From contig SABL01000018.1 in NCBI GenBank assembly GCA_009928985.1, forward strand, positions 1 through 33,195: 33,195 nucleotides of DNA, given 5' to 3'. This DNA is from Clostridia bacterium. GTDB taxonomy: Bacteria > Bacillota > Clostridia > Saccharofermentanales > UBA5734. The notes beneath the pieces were generated by a model, which was not told the origin of the DNA, searched no databases, and saw only the letters and a program-made list of their open reading frames with translations. Below, piece by piece: positions 9,969-19,946 of the stretch (position 1 is the stretch's first letter; each line of letters starts with the position of its first letter). A program made the translations under genes and the position numbers.

Positions 9969-9994
9969 TCCCTCCGGCCCTAAGGTCGGAGGGA
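9969..9994 (-). terminator. Intrinsic terminator for the fumarase-DUF1858 operon
   Basis: Minus strand TCCCTCCGACC-TTAG-GGCCGGAGGGA followed by TTTTT. Confidence 0.8.
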
Positions 9995-10042
9995 CTCGTC
10001 TAAACCATTACAGTCGTCAACATCTGCAATCCAGGCGAACAA

Positions 10043-10264
10043 TCAGAATGAAGCTTCCGGCAGATCCCTGACTTCAAAAAAGCTGTTCAGCTCAAAGAGC
10101 AGTTTCTCGACATCAAGACCGTGGACCATGCAGGCTTCTTCAATCGTTTCACCGGAAGCCATGGCACAGCCGAGGCAATGCAGGCCATTTTTGAAGAAAA
10201 TCGGCACCGTGCCCCGGTCAAGGTTCAGCACATCCGAAATGATCATATCTTTGTTAATTTCCAT
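10043..10264 (-). CDS. DUF1858 domain protein (hybrid-cluster-associated redox disulfide type)
   Basis: 73 aa; MIISDVLNLDRGTVPIFFKNGLHCLGCAMASGETIEEAC, with the CxxC motif typical of DUF1858. Confidence 0.88.
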   Translation of the reverse strand: MEINKDMIISDVLNLDRGTVPIFFKNGLHCLGCAMASGETIEEACMVHGLDVEKLLFELNSFFEVRDLPEASF

Positions 10265-10294
10265 GGGTAATCCTCCTGTGCTTCGTGCACGCCG

Positions 10295-10879
10295 TCATTT
10301 TACACCAGCAACAGGCTCACTGGCAACCGGCAGAGCCCAGTTTGCAGGACCGCTCTCATAGAGATTGTTACCCTGGGTATCGATCAGGACAACGACCGGA
10401 AAATCAAGAACCTCAAGCCGGCGGATGGCTTCAGCTCCAAGATCGTCGTAGGCGATGACCTCGGCCTTTTTGATCCGCTGAGCCAGGAGCGCACCTGCTC
10501 CGCCTGTGGCTCCCAGGTAAATCGCACCATATTGCTTCATCACCTCGATCACAGCCGGCGACCGGGCGCCTTTGCCGATCATGCCGACGAGGCCTTGCTC
10601 GATCAGGCGCGGGGCATAGGCATCCATGCGGCCACTCGTCGTTGGACCCGCCGAACCGACTGGCAAGCCGGGGCGGCCCGGGCAGGGTCCGGCGTAATAA
10701 ATCGTCTGTCCGGACAGCTCAAGTGGCAATGGCTCGTTCTGGTCAAGGGCCATGATCAGTCTTTTATGGGCTGCATCGCGGGCTGTATACAGGACACCCG
10801 ACAAAGAAAGCAAATCCCCTGCTTTGAGGGACAGGACTGTTTTCCGGTCGAGGGGCAATTGGAGGTGGATCCGTTCCAT
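10295..10879 (-). CDS. Class I fumarate hydratase, beta subunit (C-terminal domain type)
   Basis: AGDLLSLSGVLYTARDAAHKRL...IYYAGPCPGRPGLPVGSAGPTTSGRMD...GAIYLGATGGAGALLA. Confidence 0.92.
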   Translation of the reverse strand: MERIHLQLPLDRKTVLSLKAGDLLSLSGVLYTARDAAHKRLIMALDQNEPLPLELSGQTIYYAGPCPGRPGLPVGSAGPTTSGRMDAYAPRLIEQGLVGMIGKGARSPAVIEVMKQYGAIYLGATGGAGALLAQRIKKAEVIAYDDLGAEAIRRLEVLDFPVVVLIDTQGNNLYESGPANWALPVASEPVAGVK

Positions 10880-10922
10880 GTGTGAAGCTCCGTATTCTTG
10901 GCAATCTGCGTGAGAGGTCCGG

Positions 10923-11768
10923 TTAAAGAGTCAGCGAGGCATGTCGGGTGGCATGGCAGCTCATGTTGACTGCCACCGGCAGGCCGGCGATGTGTGTCGG
11001 ATAGGCTTGCACGTGGATCGCCAGGGCTGTCATCCGGCCACCGAGGCCGCCCGGGCCGATCCCAGTGGCATTGGCAGCCGCCAGGAGTTCTTGTTCCAGC
11101 TGGTGCAGGTGAGGCTGGGGATTGGCACTGCCGACCGGGCGAAGCAGGGCTTCCTTGGCTATCTCGGTCACTTTCTCCAGTGTGCCACCGAGGCCGACTC
11201 CAACAATGATCGGCGGGCAGGGGTTCGGTCCGGCGGCGCGGATGGTGTCGATCACAAACTGGCGCACACCGTCAATGCCGGCAGAAGGGCTGAACATCTT
11301 GACTGCTGACATGTTTTCGCTGCCAAAACCCTTGGGGGCCACGGTGATCTCCAGCTCATCGCCGGGTACGATGTCATAATGGATCACGGCTGGCGTATTG
11401 TCTCCGGTATTGACCCGCAGGATCGGGTCTGAAACGACCGATGCCCGCAGATAGCCATCGCGGTATCCCTTGGCCACACCGGCGTGGATGGACTCGGTCA
11501 GGGAACCACCCACAACCTGGACATCCTGGCCGATTCGGACAAAGACAACCGCCATGCCGGTGTCCTGGCAGATCGCCAGGCGTTGCTGCCGGGCCAGGGC
11601 AGCATTCTCGATCAGTTCCTCGAGGATCGCCTGGCCAGCCGGTGATGGTTCGGCCTTGCGGGCTGCCTCGAGGGCTTGCTGGATATCCGGGCTCAGCTCT
11701 ATGTTGGCTTGCTGGCACAAAGAAGCGACCGCTTCGGTGACCTTCTGGCATTCAATCTGTCTGGACAT
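10923..11768 (-). CDS. Class I fumarate hydratase, alpha subunit (Fe-S)
   Basis: RQQRLAICQDTGMAVVFVRIGQ, APKGFGSENMSAVKMF, NPCPPIIVGVGLGG, GIGPGGLGGRMTALAI; start set at ATG 11768 with purine-rich SD. Confidence 0.93.
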   Translation of the reverse strand: MSRQIECQKVTEAVASLCQQANIELSPDIQQALEAARKAEPSPAGQAILEELIENAALARQQRLAICQDTGMAVVFVRIGQDVQVVGGSLTESIHAGVAKGYRDGYLRASVVSDPILRVNTGDNTPAVIHYDIVPGDELEITVAPKGFGSENMSAVKMFSPSAGIDGVRQFVIDTIRAAGPNPCPPIIVGVGLGGTLEKVTEIAKEALLRPVGSANPQPHLHQLEQELLAAANATGIGPGGLGGRMTALAIHVQAYPTHIAGLPVAVNMSCHATRHASLTL

Positions 11769-11809
11769 GTTCCTCTTCTTCCTTGCAATGGATGGACTGT
11801 GCAAATCAG

Positions 11810-11838
11810 ATTATAGCGGACGAGCTGCAATTTGTCAG
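11810..11838 (-). promoter_or_regulatory. Candidate promoter of the fumarase operon
   Basis: Minus strand CTGACA - 17 bp - TATAAT, about 42 bp upstream of ATG 11768. Confidence 0.55.
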
Positions 11839-11918
11839 TCCTGACCAAGAATGACGCATTTTTTCCATAACTTCCTGTAAATAGTGTTCATTTGGATCCT
11901 TAAAACCCTGGTCATGGC

Positions 11919-11948
11919 TTGACACTTGAATTCATTGCGTACGATAAT
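11919..11948 (+). promoter_or_regulatory. Candidate promoter of the HU gene
   Basis: TTGACA - 18 bp - GATAAT upstream of the SD/ATG at 11983. Confidence 0.5.
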
Positions 11949-11982
11949 ATCAGAAGAAAAAACTGCCTGAAGGAGGCTCCAA

Positions 11983-12258
11983 ATGAACAAGACTGATCTG
12001 ATCGATGCCGTCGCTAAATCAACTAAGCTGAGCAAAAAGGACAGCGAAAATGCCATCACTGCCGTCCTTGACTCCATTTCGGATGCTTTGTCCAAGGATG
12101 ACAAAGTCGTGCTTGTTGGTTTCGGAACCTTTGAGGTGAGGAAGCGCGCTGCCCGCAAGGGACGCAACCCCAGCACCAAGCAGGAGATCAAGATCCCCGA
12201 GTCCAAAGCCCCCGTTTTCAAGGCTGGCAAGGGCCTCAAGGACAAAGTCAACGGCTGA
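11983..12258 (+). CDS. hup: HU family DNA-binding protein
   Basis: [32 protein letters not shown]...[48 protein letters not shown]. Confidence 0.97.
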   Translation: MNKTDLIDAVAKSTKLSKKDSENAITAVLDSISDALSKDDKVVLVGFGTFEVRKRAARKGRNPSTKQEIKIPESKAPVFKAGKGLKDKVNG

Positions 12259-12302
12259 TTCACCGGACTCACACCTTCTGAACCCAGTTCCATATAAGGA
12301 GT

Positions 12303-12941
12303 TCATTCTCCAGGCACAGGATAGCCGCCCATGGTTGCTTCGGCGACCATGGGTGGTTTTATTTGCCGCGTCCATTGGATCACCAGATCAGTCACTTCAT
12401 CACACATCATGCTGATGGCTGCAGTATTGGAAACAGCTGGACCTGGACTGTTCTTGGTCTTGAGGCAATAGCGGATGTCTCGCTCAATCTGGCTGATCGG
12501 GACCTTGAATTCCTCGGCCACGAGCGGGTAGAGCATTTTGCTCACCGGACGCAACATGCGGTCATTGCCTGCCGCCACAACCAGCATGTAACGCAAATAG
12601 CGATATCCCTTGAGACGGGGCATCAACTGCCAGCGCCTCATGACCTCATCGACAGCCAGAACCCGCAAGGGTTTGAGCTCGTCCGGGTCCATGATCATGT
12701 CCCGGACCAGTTTCTGGGTCGTATCCATGATGCGCCGGGCCGCCAGCGGTGTACCTTTGCGCCCATCCACCAGATATTGCATCCGGCCCGCTGTATCCAT
12801 CATGCCGACCATGCCCTGCCGCTTGATCATCCGCGAAACGTGATTGAGCAAGTCAAAATCCGAAGCCGCGATAAAAAAACCGGTCTGGTCAGCCGGCGCG
12901 AGTCGGGAAATTTTCCGCTGGATCGATTCCTCTCGTCCCAT
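12303..12941 (-). CDS. Spo0A_C-like DNA-binding domain protein lacking a recognisable receiver domain
   Basis: LKGYRYLRYMLVVAAGNDRMLRPVSKMLYPLVAEEFKVPISQIERDIRYCLK resembles the Spo0A C-terminal effector domain (IKGY.YLR...LYP.IA..F......VERAIRHAIE); the N-terminal ~100 aa do not show the receiver Asp/Lys pattern. Confidence 0.7.
   Translation of the reverse strand: MGREESIQRKISRLAPADQTGFFIAASDFDLLNHVSRMIKRQGMVGMMDTAGRMQYLVDGRKGTPLAARRIMDTTQKLVRDMIMDPDELKPLRVLAVDEVMRRWQLMPRLKGYRYLRYMLVVAAGNDRMLRPVSKMLYPLVAEEFKVPISQIERDIRYCLKTKNSPGPAVSNTAAISMMCDEVTDLVIQWTRQIKPPMVAEATMGGYPVPGE
12325..12364 (+). terminator. Intrinsic terminator downstream of HU
   Basis: CCGCCCATGGTTGC-TTCG-GCGACCATGGGTGG-TTTTATTT: 14-bp stem with two G-U pairs, UUCG tetraloop, U-tract. 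Confidence 0.85.
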
Positions 12942-13093
12942 ACTAGTATGACCTCCTTGACACCTGACCTGCTTCTATCGTCCTGGCAATAGAAACAGGT
13001 GTTTGATCATTGTGCCAGCAGGGGTCATGCCCTGTGAATCAACTGGTCCAGAAATTTTTGTCGAGCGCTGAGCTTCGACAGGATCCACAGTCC

Positions 13094-13354
13094 CTATTCT
13101 GTGAGACTGGTCAAAAAAGCCACCAGATCAGCGAGAGCCCATGCCTCATCCTCGCCTTCACAGTGGATCGTGATGCACTGGCCCTGGCGAATGTTGGCAG
13201 CCATCATGTCCAGGATGTTGCGGGCAGGAATGTACTGGCGTCCGGCCCGGACCACAATCTGGCAGCGATACTGCTTGGCTTTGGCACAAAAAAGGCTCGC
13301 CAGGCGAGCATGCAAACCCGATGGATTCTCGATGCAGACCGTGCGGACAATCAT
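13094..13354 (-). CDS. HPr-like phosphocarrier protein (non-canonical)
   Basis: MIVRTVCIENPSGLHARLASLFCAKAKQYRCQIVVRAGRQYIPARNILDMMAANIRQGQCITIHCEGEDEAWALADLVAFL; HPr fold with active-site GLHAR. Start is ATG 13354, overlapping the upstream stop (ATGA). Confidence 0.85.
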   Translation of the reverse strand: MIVRTVCIENPSGLHARLASLFCAKAKQYRCQIVVRAGRQYIPARNILDMMAANIRQGQCITIHCEGEDEAWALADLVAFLTSLTE

Positions 13355-13830
13355 GGCACATCCTCGCCAGTCGCTTCTCTGATCGCCAGGCCCCTCGAAT
13401 TGACAACGGTTGTTTCGATCAAGGTGGCCCGGACGAGATAGCCGCTCCTGGGCGTGTATTCGATCCGGTATTGGCTGCCAGGTTCCAGCGTGATCTGCCA
13501 CTGATTGTAGAAATACCGCCGCCCTTCAGTTGTCAGGCTGTTCCAGCCCAGATTCTGCCGGTCGACTTGCACCTCCTCGATCGCATAAGTTTCGGTCAGC
13601 AAATTCACCGTGTCGAGCAGGCGGGGTACGGTCATGGAGAGCATCAAAGCCAAAAACAGCCCAGTCAGCGCGACCGGAGCCAGATAACCCAGGGAAATTC
13701 GGTTGCGCCGTTCCTGATTGACCCTCAGGGCCTTGAACAGCAAAACAAGGACTACCAGGCTCATGATGGTGGATAAGAACAAGCTCCAAAAAAAGAAGAT
13801 CAAATCCAGGCCCCCACTTTTTACCTGCAC
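13351..13830 (-). CDS. Hypothetical membrane protein (about 2 TM + extracytoplasmic C-terminal domain)
   Basis: 159 aa, two hydrophobic segments (LIFFFWSLFLSTIMSLVVLVLLF; ISLGYLAPVALTGLFLALMLSM), 4-bp ATGA overlap with the HPr-like gene. Confidence 0.65.
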   Translation of the reverse strand: MQVKSGGLDLIFFFWSLFLSTIMSLVVLVLLFKALRVNQERRNRISLGYLAPVALTGLFLALMLSMTVPRLLDTVNLLTETYAIEEVQVDRQNLGWNSLTTEGRRYFYNQWQITLEPGSQYRIEYTPRSGYLVRATLIETTVVNSRGLAIREATGEDVP

Positions 13831-13997
13831 AAAACAGCAGGCTTGCGATTGGCCTCATTATAGCATGATGTTAATTTCTGGTGAATGAGCTCGACCGGGC
13901 TTCCATCTGGGTGTACAATAAGCACGCCAGATGCAAATCGGCAACAAATAGCAATTAAGCTTTCGGGCTTTGCATAGATAATGAGGTACATACAGAC

Positions 13998-14249
13998 ATG
14001 AACAACTTTGATACAGTCAAAGAATTTACAGATATTCTGGTAAACTGCCAGGGAAAAGTCACATTTATCACAGCCCAGGGCGATCGCCTGGTCACTGACA
14101 GCATGCTCTCCGCCCTGGTCGGTTTTGCCTCCCTGATTTCTGTCGCCGAATCGATGGATGTCCGTTTCGAGTGTGAGCACCCGGCTGATTGTGAAAAATT
14201 GCACCATTTCATGCGCAAATACAAATTAAGCATCTATCGCAGCGCATGA
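13998..14249 (+). CDS. HPr-like domain protein lacking the active-site histidine region
   Basis: MNNFDTVKEFTDILVNCQGKVTFITAQGDRLVTDSMLSALVGFASLISVAESMDVRFECEHPADCEKLHHFMRKY; resembles clostridial 'DVKEFV..V.k...didl..g.y.VdakSimgifsLdls..i.v' HPr-like proteins. Confidence 0.6.
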   Translation: MNNFDTVKEFTDILVNCQGKVTFITAQGDRLVTDSMLSALVGFASLISVAESMDVRFECEHPADCEKLHHFMRKYKLSIYRSA

Positions 14250-14300
14250 TAAAAAACCCAATCAGTAAAAAAACGCCCGCATCGAGTCCAAAAAACCAGC

Positions 14301-14346
14301 TTGACTATCCTTTTCAGTGCGTTAAAATGTTAACCGAAGTTAACAT
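14301..14346 (+). promoter_or_regulatory. feoAB promoter with overlapping palindrome (candidate metalloregulator operator)
   Basis: TTGACT (14301-14306) - 16 bp - TAAAAT (14323-14328); perfect inverted repeat ATGTTAAC-CGAA-GTTAACAT at 14327-14346. Confidence 0.6.
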
Positions 14347-14421
14347 CAGGCCAGCGTCCTGAGCTGGCTGCGGCGGCCCCGCATGCCACAACAGGTTTGG
14401 AGCGGGCGAAAGGATCCAGTC

Positions 14422-14661
14422 ATGCCTGTACCGCTTTCAGAGTTCAAACCCGGAGAGAGCGGGACCATTGTCTCCATCCAGGGTACCGGTGCTTTGCGCC
14501 AGCGCCTGATTGCCATGGGCGTCACCCCGGGCACCTGGCTGATTGTCAGAAAATTTGCCCCCTTGGGTGATCCCATGGAAATTCGCCTGCGCAACTATAA
14601 CCTGTCCATCAGGAAGCGCGACGCAGCCATGATTGCAATGGTGCGGGAGGACCGCCTGTGA
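14422..14661 (+). CDS. feoA: FeoA domain protein
   Basis: MPVPLSEFKPGESGTIVSIQGTGALRQRLIAMGVTPGTWLIVRKFAPLGDPMEIRLRNYNLSIRKRDA. Confidence 0.93.
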   Translation: MPVPLSEFKPGESGTIVSIQGTGALRQRLIAMGVTPGTWLIVRKFAPLGDPMEIRLRNYNLSIRKRDAAMIAMVREDRL

Positions 14662-16808
14662 ACATCCATCTGGCGCTGGCTGGCAACCCCAACTGTGGCA
14701 AAACAACCCTATTCAATCGTCTGACAGGCACGCGCCAGACAACGGGCAACTGGCCCGGTGTAACCGTCGAGAAAAAAGTCGGTGTGATCCGGCGCGGGCC
14801 CAATCTGTTCACCCTGGTCGATTTGCCCGGGATCTATTCCCTGTCCCCCTATTCGATCGAGGAAATTGTCACCCGCAACTACATCCTCGAAGACCAGCCG
14901 GACGTGATCGTCAATATTATCGACGCCAGCAACCTCGAGCGCAACTTGTACCTGACTTTGCAGCTGAAAAAGCTCGGCCGGCCGATGATTGTGGCTCTGA
15001 ACATGATGGACGAGATCGAGCAACGAGGCGACCTATTGCACTTGGAACGCCTTGAGGCCCTGCTCGGCATGCCAGTCGTGCCCATATCTGCCAAACTAAA
15101 CCAAGGCATCCTCGAGTTGATCGATGCGGTCAGGACCCTGGCTATTTCAATCGGACACAAGGATGGCGACCACCACCACATCCTGTCAGAGCGGCCCTTT
15201 GGCAACGAAGCGATCCCACCTGTTCCTGCGTTGGGCCACGGTCGCGAGCCAGGACCGGCCGGGCAGCCCCTTCATCATCCCATCCATCCTGCTGCCAGTC
15301 CCATCCATCCCAGGGGCAAAGGCAAACCTGCCCAGCCCTTCGGGCCCGGTCACAAGCCACATTCTCCTCATGGACCTGGACGAGGCATCGGCCACGGACA
15401 AGGACCTGGCCCCGGTCACGGGCCCGGCCAGGGAGCTGGCATCGGCCGTGCCCTGCAGGCAGAACACGACCACACCAGCGATCAACCGGAAACCATGGCC
15501 CGATTGCCGCTCGATTTTCAGCCAGAGTCCGATGAGGAAACCCAGATCCTGTACCAGGAAGCAGCCCGCATCACCCGACAGGTCCTCGAGCATCGCCTGC
15601 ACCCAGCTGACCTGACCCGTTCCGACCGGATCGACCAGGTCCTGACCCACCGCATCTGGGCGCTGCCGATCTTCCTTTTGATTTTGTTCCTGGTCTTCCA
15701 GCTCACCTTCCATGAAAACCTGGGCGGCCGCCTGACCGGCTGGCTGGACCTCTTTTTCAGTGAAACCCTGAGTGGATGGGTCCGGACCGGTCTTGGCCTT
15801 GCCGGAGCGTCGCCTTGGATCAGCTCCCTTGTGGTCGATGGCATCATCGCCGGGGTCGGCGGTGTCCTGACGTTCCTGCCCCAGATCGCCCTGCTGTTCA
15901 TGTTCCTGTCCGTGCTCGAAGACACCGGCTACATGGCCCGGGCCGCCTTCATGGTCGACAAGGTTTTCCTCAAATTCGGCCTGTCCGGACGCAGTTTCAT
16001 CCCGATGCTGATGGGGTTTGGCTGCACCGTACCAGCCATCATGGCCGCCCGTTCCCTGGAAAACCAGCGCGACCGGCGCCTGACCATCATGATCACGCCC
16101 TTCATGTCATGTGGCGCGCGCATGCCGATCTATGCCTTTTTTGCCGCCATCTTCTTCCCCACCCATAAAGGCCTGGTGACTTTCTCGATGTATGTGCTCG
16201 GCGTCATCGTCGCCATCCTCTCGGCGGTCCTCCTGAGCAAGACCGTCCTGCGCGGCAGTGAGGCTCCCTTTATCATCGAACTGCCCCCTTACCGGTTACC
16301 TGATACCAAATCCTTGTTCCTGCACATCTGGGACAAGGTCAAAGACTTCATGGTCCGAGCTGGCACCCTGATTTTTGCCATGTCGGTTGTGATCTGGATT
16401 TTCAGGACCTTCACACTGACCTTTTCCGTCGCCACGGACAGCTCACAAAGCATTTTCGGCCTTCTGGGCAGCCAGATCGCACCCTTGCTTTCGCCCCTGG
16501 GCTTCGGCAACTGGCAGTCCAGCGTAGCTCTTCTGACAGGCCTGATCGCCAAGGAAGCCGTCGTAGCCTCGCTGGGCATCCTGTTCACCCCGGAACAGAT
16601 CGCTATGACCTTCACCCCGCTCGCAGCCTATGCGTTCATGACCTTCACGTTGCTCTACACGCCCTGTGTCGCAGCGCTGGGCGCACTGGCCCGCGAAATG
16701 CAAAGCTGGCGCTGGACACTGGCAGCCATCCTCTACCAGATCGGCGTGGCCTACCTGATCTCCCTGCTGATTTTCCAGGGCGGCCTTCTGCTCGGCCTGG
16801 CTGCCTGA
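14658..16808 (+). CDS. feoB: Ferrous iron transporter FeoB with a His/Pro/Gly-rich insertion
   Basis: G domain ALAGNPNCGKTTLFNRLTG, GNWPGVTVEKK, LVDLPGIYSL, ALNMMDE; membrane core AAFMVDKVFLKFGLSGRSFIPMLMGFGCTVPAIMAAR; GTGA overlap with feoA. Confidence 0.96.
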   Translation: MNIHLALAGNPNCGKTTLFNRLTGTRQTTGNWPGVTVEKKVGVIRRGPNLFTLVDLPGIYSLSPYSIEEIVTRNYILEDQPDVIVNIIDASNLERNLYLTLQLKKLGRPMIVALNMMDEIEQRGDLLHLERLEALLGMPVVPISAKLNQGILELIDAVRTLAISIGHKDGDHHHILSERPFGNEAIPPVPALGHGREPGPAGQPLHHPIHPAASPIHPRGKGKPAQPFGPGHKPHSPHGPGRGIGHGQGPGPGHGPGQGAGIGRALQAEHDHTSDQPETMARLPLDFQPESDEETQILYQEAARITRQVLEHRLHPADLTRSDRIDQVLTHRIWALPIFLLILFLVFQLTFHENLGGRLTGWLDLFFSETLSGWVRTGLGLAGASPWISSLVVDGIIAGVGGVLTFLPQIALLFMFLSVLEDTGYMARAAFMVDKVFLKFGLSGRSFIPMLMGFGCTVPAIMAARSLENQRDRRLTIMITPFMSCGARMPIYAFFAAIFFPTHKGLVTFSMYVLGVIVAILSAVLLSKTVLRGSEAPFIIELPPYRLPDTKSLFLHIWDKVKDFMVRAGTLIFAMSVVIWIFRTFTLTFSVATDSSQSIFGLLGSQIAPLLSPLGFGNWQSSVALLTGLIAKEAVVASLGILFTPEQIAMTFTPLAAYAFMTFTLLYTPCVAALGALAREMQSWRWTLAAILYQIGVAYLISLLIFQGGLLLGLAA

Positions 16809-16833
16809 ACGTTTTGGAATTTGGGACGGTCGT

Positions 16834-19256
<2,423 letters not shown>

Positions 19257-19886
19257 TCAGCCCTTGGTCCGGCCCTGCGAAAGCAGGATCTGTGGCAGCA
19301 AGGCCAGGATCACAAGCAGCACCGACCAGATCAGCATCGGCAGCGAGAGCCAGCCGGCCAGATTCTGGGCCAGACTGCCTGAAGGCACGATCAACATCGG
19401 ACCGAGCAGGTCATAGGGCCAGTCCAGGGCTGAAAACAAGCCGGTGAAAAAGCCTTCGACAATGATCAGGGCTGGCAAAGAAACGATGAAAGCATCCGAC
19501 AGCCACAGACCCGGTGATCGGGCAGGAATAAGCAAGAATAGCAGGGCCAGGGCCAGGCCGATTGTGATCGGCAATGAAACATCATACACCCGGTTGTTTT
19601 CGATGCAGATCCAGAGGTGGTAGATGACCTCGGACAAGGATGCAAACCCGGCGATGTACAGACGCTGGCGGCTCTTGCCGATCCAGAACAGCAACGCGAC
19701 AATAATCGCCACGATCAGGTAGGTCAGCCACGCTGCCAAGGCATCGGAAGCCCGGGTCAGGCCAGCCAGAAACTCGGCTCCGGTCCGGATCATGGTGGCG
19801 AAATAGCGGAAAGGCGCTGCCAATGGGGTCGACCAGGCGAACAATAAAACCGCCAGGACAATCCCGGCGCGTGTCTGGCTTTTCAT
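19257..19886 (-). CDS. Hypothetical polytopic membrane protein
   Basis: 209 aa, about 6 hydrophobic segments; family not recognised. Confidence 0.6.
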   Translation of the reverse strand: MKSQTRAGIVLAVLLFAWSTPLAAPFRYFATMIRTGAEFLAGLTRASDALAAWLTYLIVAIIVALLFWIGKSRQRLYIAGFASLSEVIYHLWICIENNRVYDVSLPITIGLALALLFLLIPARSPGLWLSDAFIVSLPALIIVEGFFTGLFSALDWPYDLLGPMLIVPSGSLAQNLAGWLSLPMLIWSVLLVILALLPQILLSQGRTKG

Positions 19887-19915
19887 CGTGAAGACTCCTG
19901 AAAATTTTTGCTATT

Positions 19916-19924
19916 ATTATAGCA
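19916..19924 (-). promoter_or_regulatory. Extended -10 (TGCTATAAT) for the 19257-19886 gene
   Basis: Minus strand TGCTATAAT about 30 bp upstream of the start codon. Confidence 0.45.
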
Positions 19925-19946
19925 TAGCTCGGGCGCTGGAAAATCG

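Noticed and set aside
12363-12992. 209-aa plus-strand ORF
   Set aside because: Antisense to the Spo0A_C-like gene; no SD and no recognisable fold.
15186-15713. 175-aa minus-strand ORF within feoB
   Set aside because: Mirror of the low-complexity His/Pro-rich FeoB linker; feoB reading frame is clearly the coding one.
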